Positions 6,033-14,860 of a DNA stretch of 23,949 bases are shown here, piece after piece. Within the stretch, counting starts at the first letter, position 1; each line of letters starts with the position of its first letter. Where the stretch lies: assembly GCA_009700405.1 (NCBI GenBank), contig WLMD01000010.1, positions 1-23,949 on the forward strand, given 5' to 3'. This stretch comes from Actinomycetota bacterium (GTDB taxonomy: Bacteria; Actinomycetota; Actinomycetes; Nanopelagicales; Nanopelagicaceae). Made by a program: the position numbers and the translations under genes. Under the pieces are notes generated by a model, which was given only the letters and a program-made list of their open reading frames with translations, was not told where the DNA came from and ran no database searches.

Positions 6033-7391
6033 GTGACGACAACATTTGCTGATTTACCACTTCGCGCTCTCACAATTGAAGCTTTAAATGCACACGGTTT
6101 TATGGCCCCATTTGCCATCCAAGAAATGGTTTTGCCAATTGCTCTCAGCGATGGGGATGTTATCGGTCAGGCAAAAACTGGAACAGGAAAAACTCTAGCT
6201 TTCGGAATTCCTCTCATCGAACGAGTGATTGCTCCTCAAGACAGCGAATGGGCAGAGTTCCCCAATAAAGGATTACCTCAAGCCCTTGTTGTAGTTCCTA
6301 CTCGTGAACTATGCGTGCAAGTTGCAAAAGATATTCAAGAGCTTGCTCAAAGCAGAGGAATCCGTGTCATTGCCGTTTATGGCGGAAGAGCTTTTGAACC
6401 TCAAATTGAGCAACTTCAATCTGGAGTGGAAATAGTTGTCGGAACGCCAGGTCGACTTCTCGATCTCTATCGCCAAGGACAAGTTAAATTAAGCAAAGTA
6501 GCTCGACTTGTATTAGATGAAGCTGATGAAATGCTCGACTTAGGTTTTTTGCCTGATGTAGAAAAGATTTTTACTAGCACGCCAGAGCGTAAGCAAACAA
6601 TGCTCTTTTCGGCGACTATGCCTGGAGATATTATTGCTTTGGCTCGTCGCTTCATGAATCAACCAGTACATATTCGCACGCAAGATAACGATGACGAAAG
6701 TGCCGTTGTTTCTCGAGTAGAACAACATGTTCTCCGCGCGCACGCATTGGATAAGATTGAAATGCTAGGGCGTATCTTGCAAGCTGAAGGTCGCGGGCCG
6801 ACAATGGTTTTTTGTCGCACAAAAAGAACGTGTCAAAAGACTGCAGATGATCTCCTCGAGCGTGGTTTCAAAGCAGCGGCGATACACGGCGATCTGGGAC
6901 AAAGTGCTCGCGAAAAAGCCTTATCCGATTTCAAAGCAGGAAAGTCAGATGTTCTTGTTGCCACCGATGTGGCCGCACGTGGAATTGATATTGATGGCAT
7001 CACCCACGTAATTAACTATCAATGCCCTGAGGATGACAAGACGTATGTTCACCGCATTGGCCGAACTGCTCGAGCCGGTGCTCATGGCATAGGAGTGACA
7101 TTTGTTGATTGGGATGACATGGCTCGATGGAGCATGATTAATCAATCTCTTAAACTCGGCCTTGCAGAACCTATCGAAACCTATTCATCATCAGAGCACT
7201 TGTATACCTCTATGAAGATTCCAGTTGGTTCTCAAGGACGCTTAAAGGCATCAAAACCACTTGACGAGCCGCTACGTGCCAAGACAACCAAGCGTCCAGA
7301 GAAGAGTGCACCCAAGAAAGCCGCTCCTGCACGGATGAAAACTGAAAGAACGCGGACTCGCAATAAGAAATTTAAAACAGAAGACGCATAA
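6033..7391 (+). CDS. DEAD-box ATP-dependent RNA helicase (RhlE-like)
   Basis: A 452-residue superfamily 2 helicase that unwinds RNA with ATP. All core motifs are present in order: Q-motif region FAIQEMVLP, motif I AKTGTGKT, Ia PTRELC, Ib TPGRLLD, II DEAD, III SAT, IV VFCRTKRT, V ATDVAARGIDI and VI HRIGRTARAG. The last 45 or so residues are lysine/arginine-rich (KTTKRPEKSAPKKAAP region) and disordered-looking, as in helicases that hold RNA with a basic tail. The GTG start lies two bases after the DUF3107 stop, consistent with coupled translation. The equivalent in Mycobacterium tuberculosis is Rv3211 (rhlE). The stop codon abuts the stop of convergent marC. Confidence 0.93.
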   Translation: MTTTFADLPLRALTIEALNAHGFMAPFAIQEMVLPIALSDGDVIGQAKTGTGKTLAFGIPLIERVIAPQDSEWAEFPNKGLPQALVVVPTRELCVQVAKDIQELAQSRGIRVIAVYGGRAFEPQIEQLQSGVEIVVGTPGRLLDLYRQGQVKLSKVARLVLDEADEMLDLGFLPDVEKIFTSTPERKQTMLFSATMPGDIIALARRFMNQPVHIRTQDNDDESAVVSRVEQHVLRAHALDKIEMLGRILQAEGRGPTMVFCRTKRTCQKTADDLLERGFKAAAIHGDLGQSAREKALSDFKAGKSDVLVATDVAARGIDIDGITHVINYQCPEDDKTYVHRIGRTARAGAHGIGVTFVDWDDMARWSMINQSLKLGLAEPIETYSSSEHLYTSMKIPVGSQGRLKASKPLDEPLRAKTTKRPEKSAPKKAAPARMKTERTRTRNKKFKTEDA

Positions 7392-8012
7392 TTACCAGGT
7401 TGTTGAAAACGCCTTAATGGCATCAACAATCATCTGCACGGCAATGGCTGCAAGTAATAAACCTGCTATTCGAGCAACAAGAGTCACGCCCGCTTGCCGG
7501 ATGACTCTCAAGATTGTTGTAGAAGACAAAAGAGCAAGCGCTATAGCTAAGTGAACCGCGAGCACTGCTGCTATCAACCCCACGGCATGGGATGTGTCGT
7601 GCACTCGCTGAACAAAGATCATTGTCGCCACTATTGCGCCTGGCCCAGCAAGCAAAGGAGTCCCGAGTGGGACTAATGCAATATTCGAATCTGCTCCCTG
7701 AACTCCTTCATTACCTTTTCCGGTGAGCAACTCCAAAGAAACAAGAAGAAGCAATAATCCGCCTGCACCTTGCAATGAAGCGATGGAAATATTGAGGTAA
7801 TTGAGAATGAATCGGCCAAAGAGTGCAAAGGTCCCAATGACGATGAGCGAAACCCCAGCAGCCTGCCACGCTAAATGTCTGCGAACCTTTGGAGATTTAT
7901 CGGCAACAAGTCCTAAGAAGATTGGCGTTGCACCCGGTGGATCCATAATTACAAAAAGCGTGACAAAAGCTTGAATAGAAAAAGTCAATGCACTTGTTGT
8001 AGCAAGATTCAT
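7392..8012 (-). CDS. MarC-family integral membrane protein
   Basis: 206 residues with about six membrane segments. Family hallmarks are FVIMDPPGATPIF near the N-terminus and the matching internal-repeat segment PLGTPLLAGPGAIVATM in the middle. The ATG overlaps the stop of the PHP gene (ATGA) and has a GAAGG-like ribosome site, so it is the last gene of a coupled chain; an upstream in-frame start would lie inside the PHP gene. MarC proteins were once linked to multiple antibiotic resistance, but that has not held up and the transported substrate is unknown. Confidence 0.9.
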   Translation of the reverse strand: MNLATTSALTFSIQAFVTLFVIMDPPGATPIFLGLVADKSPKVRRHLAWQAAGVSLIVIGTFALFGRFILNYLNISIASLQGAGGLLLLLVSLELLTGKGNEGVQGADSNIALVPLGTPLLAGPGAIVATMIFVQRVHDTSHAVGLIAAVLAVHLAIALALLSSTTILRVIRQAGVTLVARIAGLLLAAIAVQMIVDAIKAFSTTW

Positions 8013-8854
8013 AACTTCACTACCCTTCGCTCGTTTGCCATTGATTCTAACCGTTCCCATTGTCTGGGATCGGTTGAATTCTCTCCAAGAAGATTAAGTT
8101 TCCCCGTGCCGTGATAATCGCTCGAGCCAGTAACAACCAGATTTAGCTCTTCGGCAATAGCTCGAAGCGTTGCTCGTTCTGAGCTGCTGTGATCTCGATG
8201 GTCAACTTCAATGCCATTGAGACCCGCTTGGAGCAGCGATTGGAAAGAGGAAGAATGCAATACCTCGCCTCGATGTGAAGCAAATGGATGAGCAATCACG
8301 GCCACTCCACCTGAAGCGCGAATCTGTGCGATTGCAACTTCTGGTGTTGGAGCCATATGGGATACATAAAACTGAGAGTCATTATTTAACAAACCTTTAA
8401 AAGCTTCATCTCTCGATGCAATGAATTTCTTTGCGACCAAAGCATCAGCTAGGTGAGGGCGTCCTAAAGTCGCACCGCTTGGCTTAACAGCCTCTACGTC
8501 TTCCATCGAAACTTCAATGCCCGCCTCATTTAGGAGGGCAATCATTTTCACCATCCGAGGGATGCGATCATCGCGAGTCTGATCTAGCATTCTTTTCATA
8601 TTTGGATCCGTGCCATCAAAAAGAAGGCCCAACATATGAACGCTCACTCCATCGGAAGTTAAGCATGAAATCTCTGCGCCTAAAACAATTGATAAATCTC
8701 CTCGTAGTGCGCTGGTGGCTTCTTCCCAGCCATCTATCGAATCGTGATCTGTCACTGCGATTACTGATAGATCATGAATCAGCGCATTGTTTATGAGTTG
8801 TCTCGGAGTTTCAGTACCGTCACTACAGGTTGTGTGAGTGTGTAAATCAATCAT
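8009..8854 (-). CDS. PHP-domain phosphoesterase (RNase AM / nucleotide phosphatase type)
   Basis: 281 residues. Metal-binding motifs of the PHP fold are in order: DLHTHTTCSDGT (3-14), VTDHDS, GAEIS, HMLGL, VIAHPF and the final GSDYHG. This arrangement matches the YciV/TrpH group, whose studied members act as 5'-3' exoribonuclease (RNase AM) or 3',5'-bisnucleotide phosphatase. The start ATG overlaps the stop of the EamA gene (ATGA), which decides against longer in-frame starts. Exact substrate is inferred from the family only. Confidence 0.88.
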   Translation of the reverse strand: MIDLHTHTTCSDGTETPRQLINNALIHDLSVIAVTDHDSIDGWEEATSALRGDLSIVLGAEISCLTSDGVSVHMLGLLFDGTDPNMKRMLDQTRDDRIPRMVKMIALLNEAGIEVSMEDVEAVKPSGATLGRPHLADALVAKKFIASRDEAFKGLLNNDSQFYVSHMAPTPEVAIAQIRASGGVAVIAHPFASHRGEVLHSSSFQSLLQAGLNGIEVDHRDHSSSERATLRAIAEELNLVVTGSSDYHGTGKLNLLGENSTDPRQWERLESMANERRVVKL

Positions 8855-9756
8855 AGAACTGGATCGATATTCGCTGGACGCGTGCGCATGACTACGAGTA
8901 CACAACCAATGAGCACTAGTGCAATTCCTGGTATTACGCCAAACGCTGGTTTCTGTCCGAGCCAAAAATAGGCAATAACCGCGCCCACTGGAACCTCAAA
9001 GAAAACAATTAGTGATACGACTGCTGGCGAAACTCTGCGAAGAGCTGAATTAAAGAGAGTGTGCCCAAGGATTTGCGCACCTATTATCAAGCCACCAACG
9101 ATCCACCATTCTCTTGCAACAAAATGCAGCATAGGCATAGAAGTCAACAGTGCAATAGGCAAGACAGTTAACGAGCAGACGAAATAACAGATTGTTGTAT
9201 ATGTTGTAGTTTCGAAACTCTCTTGTGCTCGTGACCCGGCCATGAGATATAAGGCCGCCAGCGCCGCGCAACCTAGAGCAGCTAAATCACCGAGAAATGA
9301 GCGAAATGACAGATGAAGATCAATTCCTGAGATAAGTAGAACACCTGAAAAACTTACGATCATGCCCAACCAAGCACGTGATGGGATATGACTCCCTGAC
9401 ATTTTCAAGAAGAGGGCTGCGAAAATAGGTTGCAATGCAGCAAGAGCGGTGCCAGCAGCGACGCTGGTAAACCGCATTGAAAGAAAAAAACCCATAAAGT
9501 GAAAGGCTAATAAAACTCCTGCGATAGCAGACCAGGTTAATCCATGCTTGTTTTTCCACTGAGAATGACGTAATGCAAATGGAGCTGTAACGAGTGCCCC
9601 GCCAAGATTTCTCCAAAAAATCAAAGTAGGAACAGGCATCACGCTCGTAGCAACCAACGGCCCAGATGTGCCGATACCTATTACTCCTAAACCCAATCGA
9701 ATCAGGTCAGGGCGACTTGGAACTTGAATGTGATATTCGCTTGATTTGTTGGGCAT
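8851..9756 (-). CDS. EamA/DMT-superfamily transporter
   Basis: 301 residues with about ten hydrophobic segments in two homologous halves, as in drug/metabolite exporters. Recognisable EamA features include FWRNLGGALV, AGTALAALQPIFAALFL and, in the second half, VVSLIVFFEVPVGAVIAYFWLGQ. The ATG overlaps the mrp stop in TAATG. Substrate unknown; amino acids or other small metabolites are typical for the family. Confidence 0.88.
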   Translation of the reverse strand: MPNKSSEYHIQVPSRPDLIRLGLGVIGIGTSGPLVATSVMPVPTLIFWRNLGGALVTAPFALRHSQWKNKHGLTWSAIAGVLLAFHFMGFFLSMRFTSVAAGTALAALQPIFAALFLKMSGSHIPSRAWLGMIVSFSGVLLISGIDLHLSFRSFLGDLAALGCAALAALYLMAGSRAQESFETTTYTTICYFVCSLTVLPIALLTSMPMLHFVAREWWIVGGLIIGAQILGHTLFNSALRRVSPAVVSLIVFFEVPVGAVIAYFWLGQKPAFGVIPGIALVLIGCVLVVMRTRPANIDPVL

Positions 9757-10877
9757 TATTGAGCAAAACCGAGTCTGACACCTACAAGGGATTTGCTGCG
9801 AAGCATGAGAGAAGCAGCAATCTCATTAATAACTTTGGATGCGATTGAATCTGGATCTGAAAGAACAACCGGAGTACCTGCATCTCCCCCTGTTCGAAGT
9901 TTGGGAGTAAAGGGAACCTTTCCAAGCAGAGGAACGTCACTTCCAACCAATTCGGAAAGTCTTTTTGCTGTTTCTTCGCCGCCACCATTGCCAAAAAGTG
10001 ACATCTCTTCACCGCATTTTGGACAAGCAAAATCCGACATATTCTCGATAACGCCAATAACGTGCTGCTTTATTTGGTGAGCAATTCGACCTGCACGCTC
10101 TGCAACCTCGGCGGCAGCAATTTGAGGAGTAGTCACTACAACTATTTCTGAGCTGGGAATTAATTGCCCTAATGAGATTGCCAAATCTCCCGTTCCAGGT
10201 GGTAGGTCAATCAGCAATAAATCTAAATCGCCCCAATAAGCATCACTTAAAAGTTGCTCTAGAACTCTGTGCAGCAACGGGCCTCGATAAGCAACTGCAT
10301 CTGCGCGTTCTGGTTTAAACATTTCCATGGAAACAGTTTTTACTCCATAGGCTTCAAGTGGAATAAACATTTGATCAATTGCTGTTGGCCGTTGACCCAT
10401 CAACCCCATCAACCGCGGTACGGAGTGTCCGTAGACATCTGCATCCAAAATACCGACCTTTAAGCCTTTGTTTGCGGCGGCAACGGCTAGGTTTACAGTC
10501 AGGGACGACTTTCCAACTCCACCTTTTCCAGAGGCAATACCAATTACTCGAGTCAGGGAATCAGGTTGAGCGAAGGGAATAAACTTTTCACGACCATTAC
10601 GCAAGAGCAGTTTTACATTATTTCTCTGTTCTTCATTCATGACTCCAAATTCCAATTCGACTGAAGTGACACCTTCGACCGACAAGAGTGCATTTGTAAC
10701 GTCAGCACGTAAACGATCCTTCATTGGGCAGCCTGAAATTGTTAATAGAAGTTTGAGAGTTACTTTCCCATCATTAAAGTTTGTGTTTTCTACCATTCCT
10801 AGTTCGGTAATGGAACGGTGCAGCTCTGGGTCTTGAACGGCAGACAGAGCCGTCTGAACAGAATCTAATAAGCTCAT
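9756..10877 (-). CDS. mrp: Mrp/ApbC-type iron-sulfur cluster carrier ATPase
   Basis: 373 residues. An N-terminal MIP18/DUF59-type domain (about 1-90) is followed by a P-loop NTPase with the deviant Walker A motif GKGGVGKS (117-124), a DLPPGTGD switch and the cluster-binding CPKC motif in the C-terminal half. Proteins of this type carry an Fe-S cluster to target enzymes in the cytosol. The ATG overlaps the tatB stop (ATGA). The tatB-mrp neighbourhood is conserved in actinobacteria. ATP-binding and cluster motifs are all intact. Confidence 0.94.
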   Translation of the reverse strand: MSLLDSVQTALSAVQDPELHRSITELGMVENTNFNDGKVTLKLLLTISGCPMKDRLRADVTNALLSVEGVTSVELEFGVMNEEQRNNVKLLLRNGREKFIPFAQPDSLTRVIGIASGKGGVGKSSLTVNLAVAAANKGLKVGILDADVYGHSVPRLMGLMGQRPTAIDQMFIPLEAYGVKTVSMEMFKPERADAVAYRGPLLHRVLEQLLSDAYWGDLDLLLIDLPPGTGDLAISLGQLIPSSEIVVVTTPQIAAAEVAERAGRIAHQIKQHVIGVIENMSDFACPKCGEEMSLFGNGGGEETAKRLSELVGSDVPLLGKVPFTPKLRTGGDAGTPVVLSDPDSIASKVINEIAASLMLRSKSLVGVRLGFAQ

Positions 10878-11173
10878 AATAAATCGGGGTCCATTTTCGG
10901 AGTAGGTCTTTCCTGGGCATCAACTTCATCAAGTGTGGCGTTAATGTGCTTCTTGATAAATGCCTTGGGATTGAGATCTGATGGCTGGAGGTCTTCAAAA
11001 CCTGGCCCTAGGTTTTCTCGTAACTCTTGCGTTGCAATATGAGACATCTTCTGAATTTTACGAACGAGAGTCGCCGCATCAGATGCAAACTTCGGCAACC
11101 GTTCAGGACCGAGCAAAATCAAAGCCAAAACAGCAAGGCCCATGATTTCGCCGCCACCTAAGTCAAAGAACAT
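10874..11173 (-). CDS. tatB: Twin-arginine translocase subunit TatB
   Basis: A 99-residue protein with one short N-terminal membrane helix (about residues 8-22: GEIMGLAVLALILLG), the conserved GPERLP hinge and an amphipathic helix (KFASDAATLVRKIQKMS), then a charged tail. TatB binds the signal peptide of folded Tat substrates together with TatC in the cytoplasmic membrane. It lies directly after htrA, as in Mycobacterium and Streptomyces. The start is leaderless-type: TAGGCT six bases before the ATG, no ribosome site. tatA and tatC are not in the window. Confidence 0.92.
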   Translation of the reverse strand: MFFDLGGGEIMGLAVLALILLGPERLPKFASDAATLVRKIQKMSHIATQELRENLGPGFEDLQPSDLNPKAFIKKHINATLDEVDAQERPTPKMDPDLL

Positions 11174-11179
11174 GGGGTC

Positions 11180-11185
11180 AGCCTA
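11180..11185 (-). promoter_or_regulatory. -10 element TAGGCT of a leaderless promoter (tatB)
   Basis: On the minus strand TAGGCT is followed by six bases and the tatB ATG. It gives tatB, mrp, the EamA gene, the PHP gene and marC a promoter separate from htrA. Confidence 0.5.
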
Positions 11186-11214
11186 CCCTGCGTTGCCAGG
11201 GCACTTGGTGCGAG

Positions 11215-12333
11215 TTACGGAGCTGCTACGAGGACCAGTTCGGCATCGGCAGATATTTTTCCGCGTAAATAAGTGATGCGTACCTTATCTCCTACATTTT
11301 TCGCACGGACGGCAACTATGAGCTCCTCAGAACTCTTTATTTTTTGGCCTTCAAAGACAGTAATAACATCGCCCATTTTTAGCCCTGCTTGTGCAGCCGG
11401 TCCACCGGCACGAATTGCATTCGGCACATTTGCGATCTTTGCCCCTACTCCTGTGAATTGTGAATCAATAGAAATGCCCATTATTGGGTATGTGGCTTTG
11501 CCAGTTTTAATTAATTGATCAGCAGTCTTGCGGGCTTGGTTAATTGGAATTGCAAAACCTAACCCAATAGAACCAGATTGACTCCCAGCGGTTGGGCTCA
11601 TCGAGGCAATTGCAGAATTAATTCCGATAACAGCCCCTGTTGCATCTACTAATGGTCCACCTGAATTACCGGGATTTATTGCTGCGTCGGTTTGGAGTGC
11701 ATTGATAAATGAACTCTCTCCCGCTGAACCTCCAGCTGTCACAGCGCGATTCTTAGCGCTGATGATTCCCGAAGTAACGGTTCCTGAAAGCCCTAATGGC
11801 GAACCGACAGCAATTACTGGATCTCCCACTTGAATTGCATCGCTATCTCCAAATTGGAGAGCAGAAAGATTTGTCGCAGCAATCTTAATAACCGCTAAAT
11901 CATATGCAGGCTCGTGTCCCACTATTTTTGCATCAAAAGTTGTTCCATCATTTAGCGTAACTTTGATTGTTCCCGATGAAGCAATTGCCGCATCGACAAC
12001 ATGGTTATTGGTCAAAATATAGCCAGCGCTATCAATGATAAATCCTGATCCTGACCCCGAACCATTAACGCTTTCAGTAGAAATGGAAACAACCGATGGC
12101 AGAACTCTTTGCGCAATACCGGCAACCGAATCAGCTTTTCTTTCAATCGTGCTAGATGCAGTAACTAGTTTTACTTGGTGGTGCACAAGCGAGCTAATGT
12201 TGGAAGAATTTCCTAGGGCACCGCCAATTATTCCGGCAACTATCGACATGATGATGGCACTGGAGAGCGAAATTCGGCTCGGTTTAGGTTTTTGATCCGC
12301 CCACCAAGGGCGTTGATTATCCATAGGTTGCAC
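11215..12333 (-). CDS. htrA: Membrane-anchored HtrA/DegP serine protease with PDZ domain
   Basis: 372 residues: short cytosolic N-terminus, one membrane helix (about 22-41), a chymotrypsin-like protease domain and a C-terminal PDZ domain (about 280-370). The catalytic triad is visible as H111 (TNNHVVDA), D145 (YDLAVIK) and S224 (GNSGGPL). It would degrade misfolded proteins outside the membrane. GTG is preferred as start because GGAGG lies at good spacing; the ATG three codons later is further away. In mycobacteria and Streptomyces the gene just upstream is an anti-sigma factor and then an ECF sigma factor; both are missing here and an O-methyltransferase is next instead. Confidence 0.94.
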   Translation of the reverse strand: MQPMDNQRPWWADQKPKPSRISLSSAIIMSIVAGIIGGALGNSSNISSLVHHQVKLVTASSTIERKADSVAGIAQRVLPSVVSISTESVNGSGSGSGFIIDSAGYILTNNHVVDAAIASSGTIKVTLNDGTTFDAKIVGHEPAYDLAVIKIAATNLSALQFGDSDAIQVGDPVIAVGSPLGLSGTVTSGIISAKNRAVTAGGSAGESSFINALQTDAAINPGNSGGPLVDATGAVIGINSAIASMSPTAGSQSGSIGLGFAIPINQARKTADQLIKTGKATYPIMGISIDSQFTGVGAKIANVPNAIRAGGPAAQAGLKMGDVITVFEGQKIKSSEELIVAVRAKNVGDKVRITYLRGKISADAELVLVAAP

Positions 12334-12409
12334 TAGGTCCTCCTCCGAATCTAAATATTCCTGCTGAGTAAATCTTTTAATACCGAGAAATCGATGTGAA
12401 AATGCTCAA

Positions 12410-13036
12410 TCAACGCTTGGTCGCTAGCAATAGGCCATCGCCAACGCCGATAAGCGAGGTTTGCCAAAGTTTTGTCGCTGACCGAATCGCTTTGCCACAT
12501 TCGCGCAAGGCGATTGTTCGTGGGTCTCGCTGGGCGGGATCAGAGATCTTCCCTTCTCCAAAAAAATTATCGATAACAAGCACGCCACCGGTGCGAAGCA
12601 TGCGATATGCCTCATCAACAGAAAAACTTAGATCTTCTGCATCGTGACGCAAGACCACCAGGTCATAGGCTCGATCAGTTAATTTACCCATAACGTCAAC
12701 AATGGGATTAGTGATCAGTCGAAAACGCTGGGGTGAAATATCTGCTTCGGCAAATGCAATGCGAGCAATTCGGGCGTGCTCTGCTTCGGCATCTATCGAG
12801 GTCAAGGTTCCACTTTCAATCATGCCTCTTAGGAGCCAGAGGCTGCCCACGCCAGAGCCAGTTCCTACTTCGACAACAGACTGCGCCGATATTAAGTGGG
12901 CTAGAAAGCTGATAAAACTGCCCGTGCCTTGTGAGGCATCTTGTGCACCAACTTCTAATCCTCGCGCACGAGCATTAGTGAGAATTTCATCCTCGCCTAC
13001 AAAATTTTCTGCATAACTGTGTACATCAATCTTCAT
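12410..13036 (-). CDS. SAM-dependent O-methyltransferase (Rv1220c-like)
   Basis: 208 residues of the class I, catechol-type O-methyltransferase family. The SAM-binding motif is VVEVGTGSGVGSLWLLRG, with the acidic residue at the end of strand 2 in TSIDAEAEHARIA, and the conserved GGVLVIDNFFGEGKI segment. The ATG overlaps the aminopeptidase stop (TGATG), so the two are coupled; an upstream in-frame ATG would run further into that gene. The corresponding gene near sigE and htrA in Mycobacterium tuberculosis is Rv1220c. Substrate unknown. Confidence 0.88.
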   Translation of the reverse strand: MKIDVHSYAENFVGEDEILTNARARGLEVGAQDASQGTGSFISFLAHLISAQSVVEVGTGSGVGSLWLLRGMIESGTLTSIDAEAEHARIARIAFAEADISPQRFRLITNPIVDVMGKLTDRAYDLVVLRHDAEDLSFSVDEAYRMLRTGGVLVIDNFFGEGKISDPAQRDPRTIALRECGKAIRSATKLWQTSLIGVGDGLLLATKR

Positions 13037-14526
13037 CAGAGACCAGCAATCCAATCAATGAGAAGTCGCACACCAAATCCGGTGCCACCTTTTGGGTTCT
13101 CACCAGAATCACTTTCGCTGCGCGCTGGACCAGCAATATCCAAATGCACCCAATTCCTGTTTCCAGCAAAATGTTCTAAAAATAGAGCCGCGGTAACTGA
13201 ACCGCCTGAGAAATGCACCGTATCGGCATTGTGATTGAAATCTGCAATCGTGCTTTCAAGCGCTGGTTGATAATCATCAACCAATGGCATCTGCCAAACC
13301 CTGTCGCCAGATTTTTCGCCCACTTCATGTAACTTATTAGCGAGTGTCGAATTCCTCGTATACATCGCCCCATATTGACGGCCCAACCCAAGAGTTGCTG
13401 AACTGGTTAATGTGGCAATATCAATTAAATAATCAGGATCTAGATTGGCATCTGCATAGGCAAGACCATCTGCTAAAACCAATCGGCCTTCGGCATCGGT
13501 ATTAATGACTTCAACAGTTGTCCCACCATAATGCGTGATGACATCACTCGGGCGTTGGGATGTTCCAGAGAGCGCATTCTCTGCGCACATCAGCAGAGCG
13601 GTTACTCTCACTTTGGGTTTAATTTCTGGCATAGCCGCAACAACACACAGCACTGCTGCTGCCCCTGACATATCGCTTTTCATGGCAATCATGGTGTCGT
13701 ACGGACGCTTAAGAGAAATGCCTCCGGTGTCGAAGGTAATGCCTTTACCAACCAAAACTACATGCGGCCAGTTTTTGGAACCTTTCGGTGCGTAGTTCAA
13801 TTCAATAAAACGTGGACCTGGTTTTGGGGATGATCCTCCAACGGCTACAAGGCCACCGAATTCTTCTAACTCTTTGCCGGCGAGAACCTTCACTGTGATG
13901 TCGCTGCTGGCGCACAGGGCCTTAGCGCGAGTCGCCATCCACAATGGTGTCTTCGTATTTGAAGGAGTGTGGATTAAATCGCGAGCGCGCCATACTGCTT
14001 GCGCCAAAATGTTTGCTCGAGAAATCTCTGATGGGTGCGCGTCACTAACATAAAAAGTTGGAACTTCTGGCTTGGAGGTAGTCGATTTCTCGCTCCATGA
14101 ATATGCTGCAAGAGACAAAGCAATTGCGTGAGCACGTAACTCAATACGGGAAGTTGCAACTGCGCTCAACACTGAATACTTCTTCGCTCTTAACTTTTTC
14201 CCAAGGGCGCTACCAGCAGCGCGAACATCGGCCACAGATTCATTGCCGATGCACGTGAGAATTAAACGCTCGCAACGATCACCAGGAGCGCTAACGGGAA
14301 TCTCAAAAATCTCACCAGCTTTTCCGGTGGGTGAGAAAAAGTTTAATTCGTCCTCAAGTGAGAGCGCGAAGTATTTCTCACACTTTCGAACAAAGGAAGT
14401 AGCGATAGGAAAAGTTATTTCCCCTGCTTGATTCTTTACGAAGGCAACAGCGAGTGAATCAACATGCTTGAGGCTTGCAATTTCGAGTGGTCGCTCTTTT
14501 AGCGAGGCAAATGCATTAGCGCCCAC
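13036..14526 (-). CDS. pepA: Leucyl aminopeptidase (M17 family)
   Basis: 496 residues. An N-terminal alpha/beta domain is followed by the M17 catalytic domain with VGKGITFDTGGISLK, KSDMSGAAAVLC and the signature NTDAEGRLVLADGL, which supply the two-metal ligands and catalytic Lys/Arg. It releases N-terminal residues from peptides in the cytosol. The first possible start is GTG, 15 bases after the DUF3117 stop; it has no clear ribosome site and no TANNNT at leaderless spacing, so the exact start is uncertain by a few residues. It is coupled to the O-methyltransferase downstream. Confidence 0.93.
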   Translation of the reverse strand: MGANAFASLKERPLEIASLKHVDSLAVAFVKNQAGEITFPIATSFVRKCEKYFALSLEDELNFFSPTGKAGEIFEIPVSAPGDRCERLILTCIGNESVADVRAAGSALGKKLRAKKYSVLSAVATSRIELRAHAIALSLAAYSWSEKSTTSKPEVPTFYVSDAHPSEISRANILAQAVWRARDLIHTPSNTKTPLWMATRAKALCASSDITVKVLAGKELEEFGGLVAVGGSSPKPGPRFIELNYAPKGSKNWPHVVLVGKGITFDTGGISLKRPYDTMIAMKSDMSGAAAVLCVVAAMPEIKPKVRVTALLMCAENALSGTSQRPSDVITHYGGTTVEVINTDAEGRLVLADGLAYADANLDPDYLIDIATLTSSATLGLGRQYGAMYTRNSTLANKLHEVGEKSGDRVWQMPLVDDYQPALESTIADFNHNADTVHFSGGSVTAALFLEHFAGNRNWVHLDIAGPARSESDSGENPKGGTGFGVRLLIDWIAGL

Positions 14527-14541
14527 GCTCGTGTTACGGCC

Positions 14542-14724
14542 TTATCTCTTAACGAGAAGAGCAGCTGCAGAATGAAGAGCGTTACCAAGATTGGTTGCTT
14601 CTTCACCATTGAGTTCAACGACTAAACGTCCGCCACCTTCAAGTGGAATGCGCATCACAAGACTGCGAGCTTCCTTCGTGACCTCCATAGGTCCATCACC
14701 AGTTCGAGGTTTCATGGCTGCCAT
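14542..14724 (-). CDS. DUF3117 protein
   Basis: A 60-residue conserved actinobacterial protein. The family pattern is intact: MAAMKPRTGDGPMEVTKE at the start, then PLEGGGRLVVELN and a terminal helix ALHSAAAL. AAGGAG eight bases before this ATG fixes the start and excludes a longer in-frame reading. The Mycobacterium homologue is Rv1211. Function unknown; the next gene downstream is leucyl aminopeptidase. Confidence 0.88.
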   Translation of the reverse strand: MAAMKPRTGDGPMEVTKEARSLVMRIPLEGGGRLVVELNGEEATNLGNALHSAAALLVKR

Positions 14725-14770
14725 GGTCGGAACTCCTTTTAACTCACTCTCTGGTACGCCGGGCACCTGA

Positions 14771-14792
14771 TGACCTGTGAGTCATGGGTGAC
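14771..14792. promoter_or_regulatory. Overlapping inverted repeats upstream of the DUF3117 gene
   Basis: The 136-base gap between the DUF3117 gene and the sigma-like gene holds TGAC-N6-GTCA-N4-TGAC, so two overlapping inverted repeats share the middle GTCA. They could be an operator for the DUF3117-pepA operon. I see no other gene or RNA in the gap. Confidence 0.25.
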
Positions 14793-14860
14793 ATGCGTGT
14801 GAGGGAGAAGTATCTCGCATTTCCCGTCCTTCATGAAATTGAGATGAGCGCCAAGGCCCA

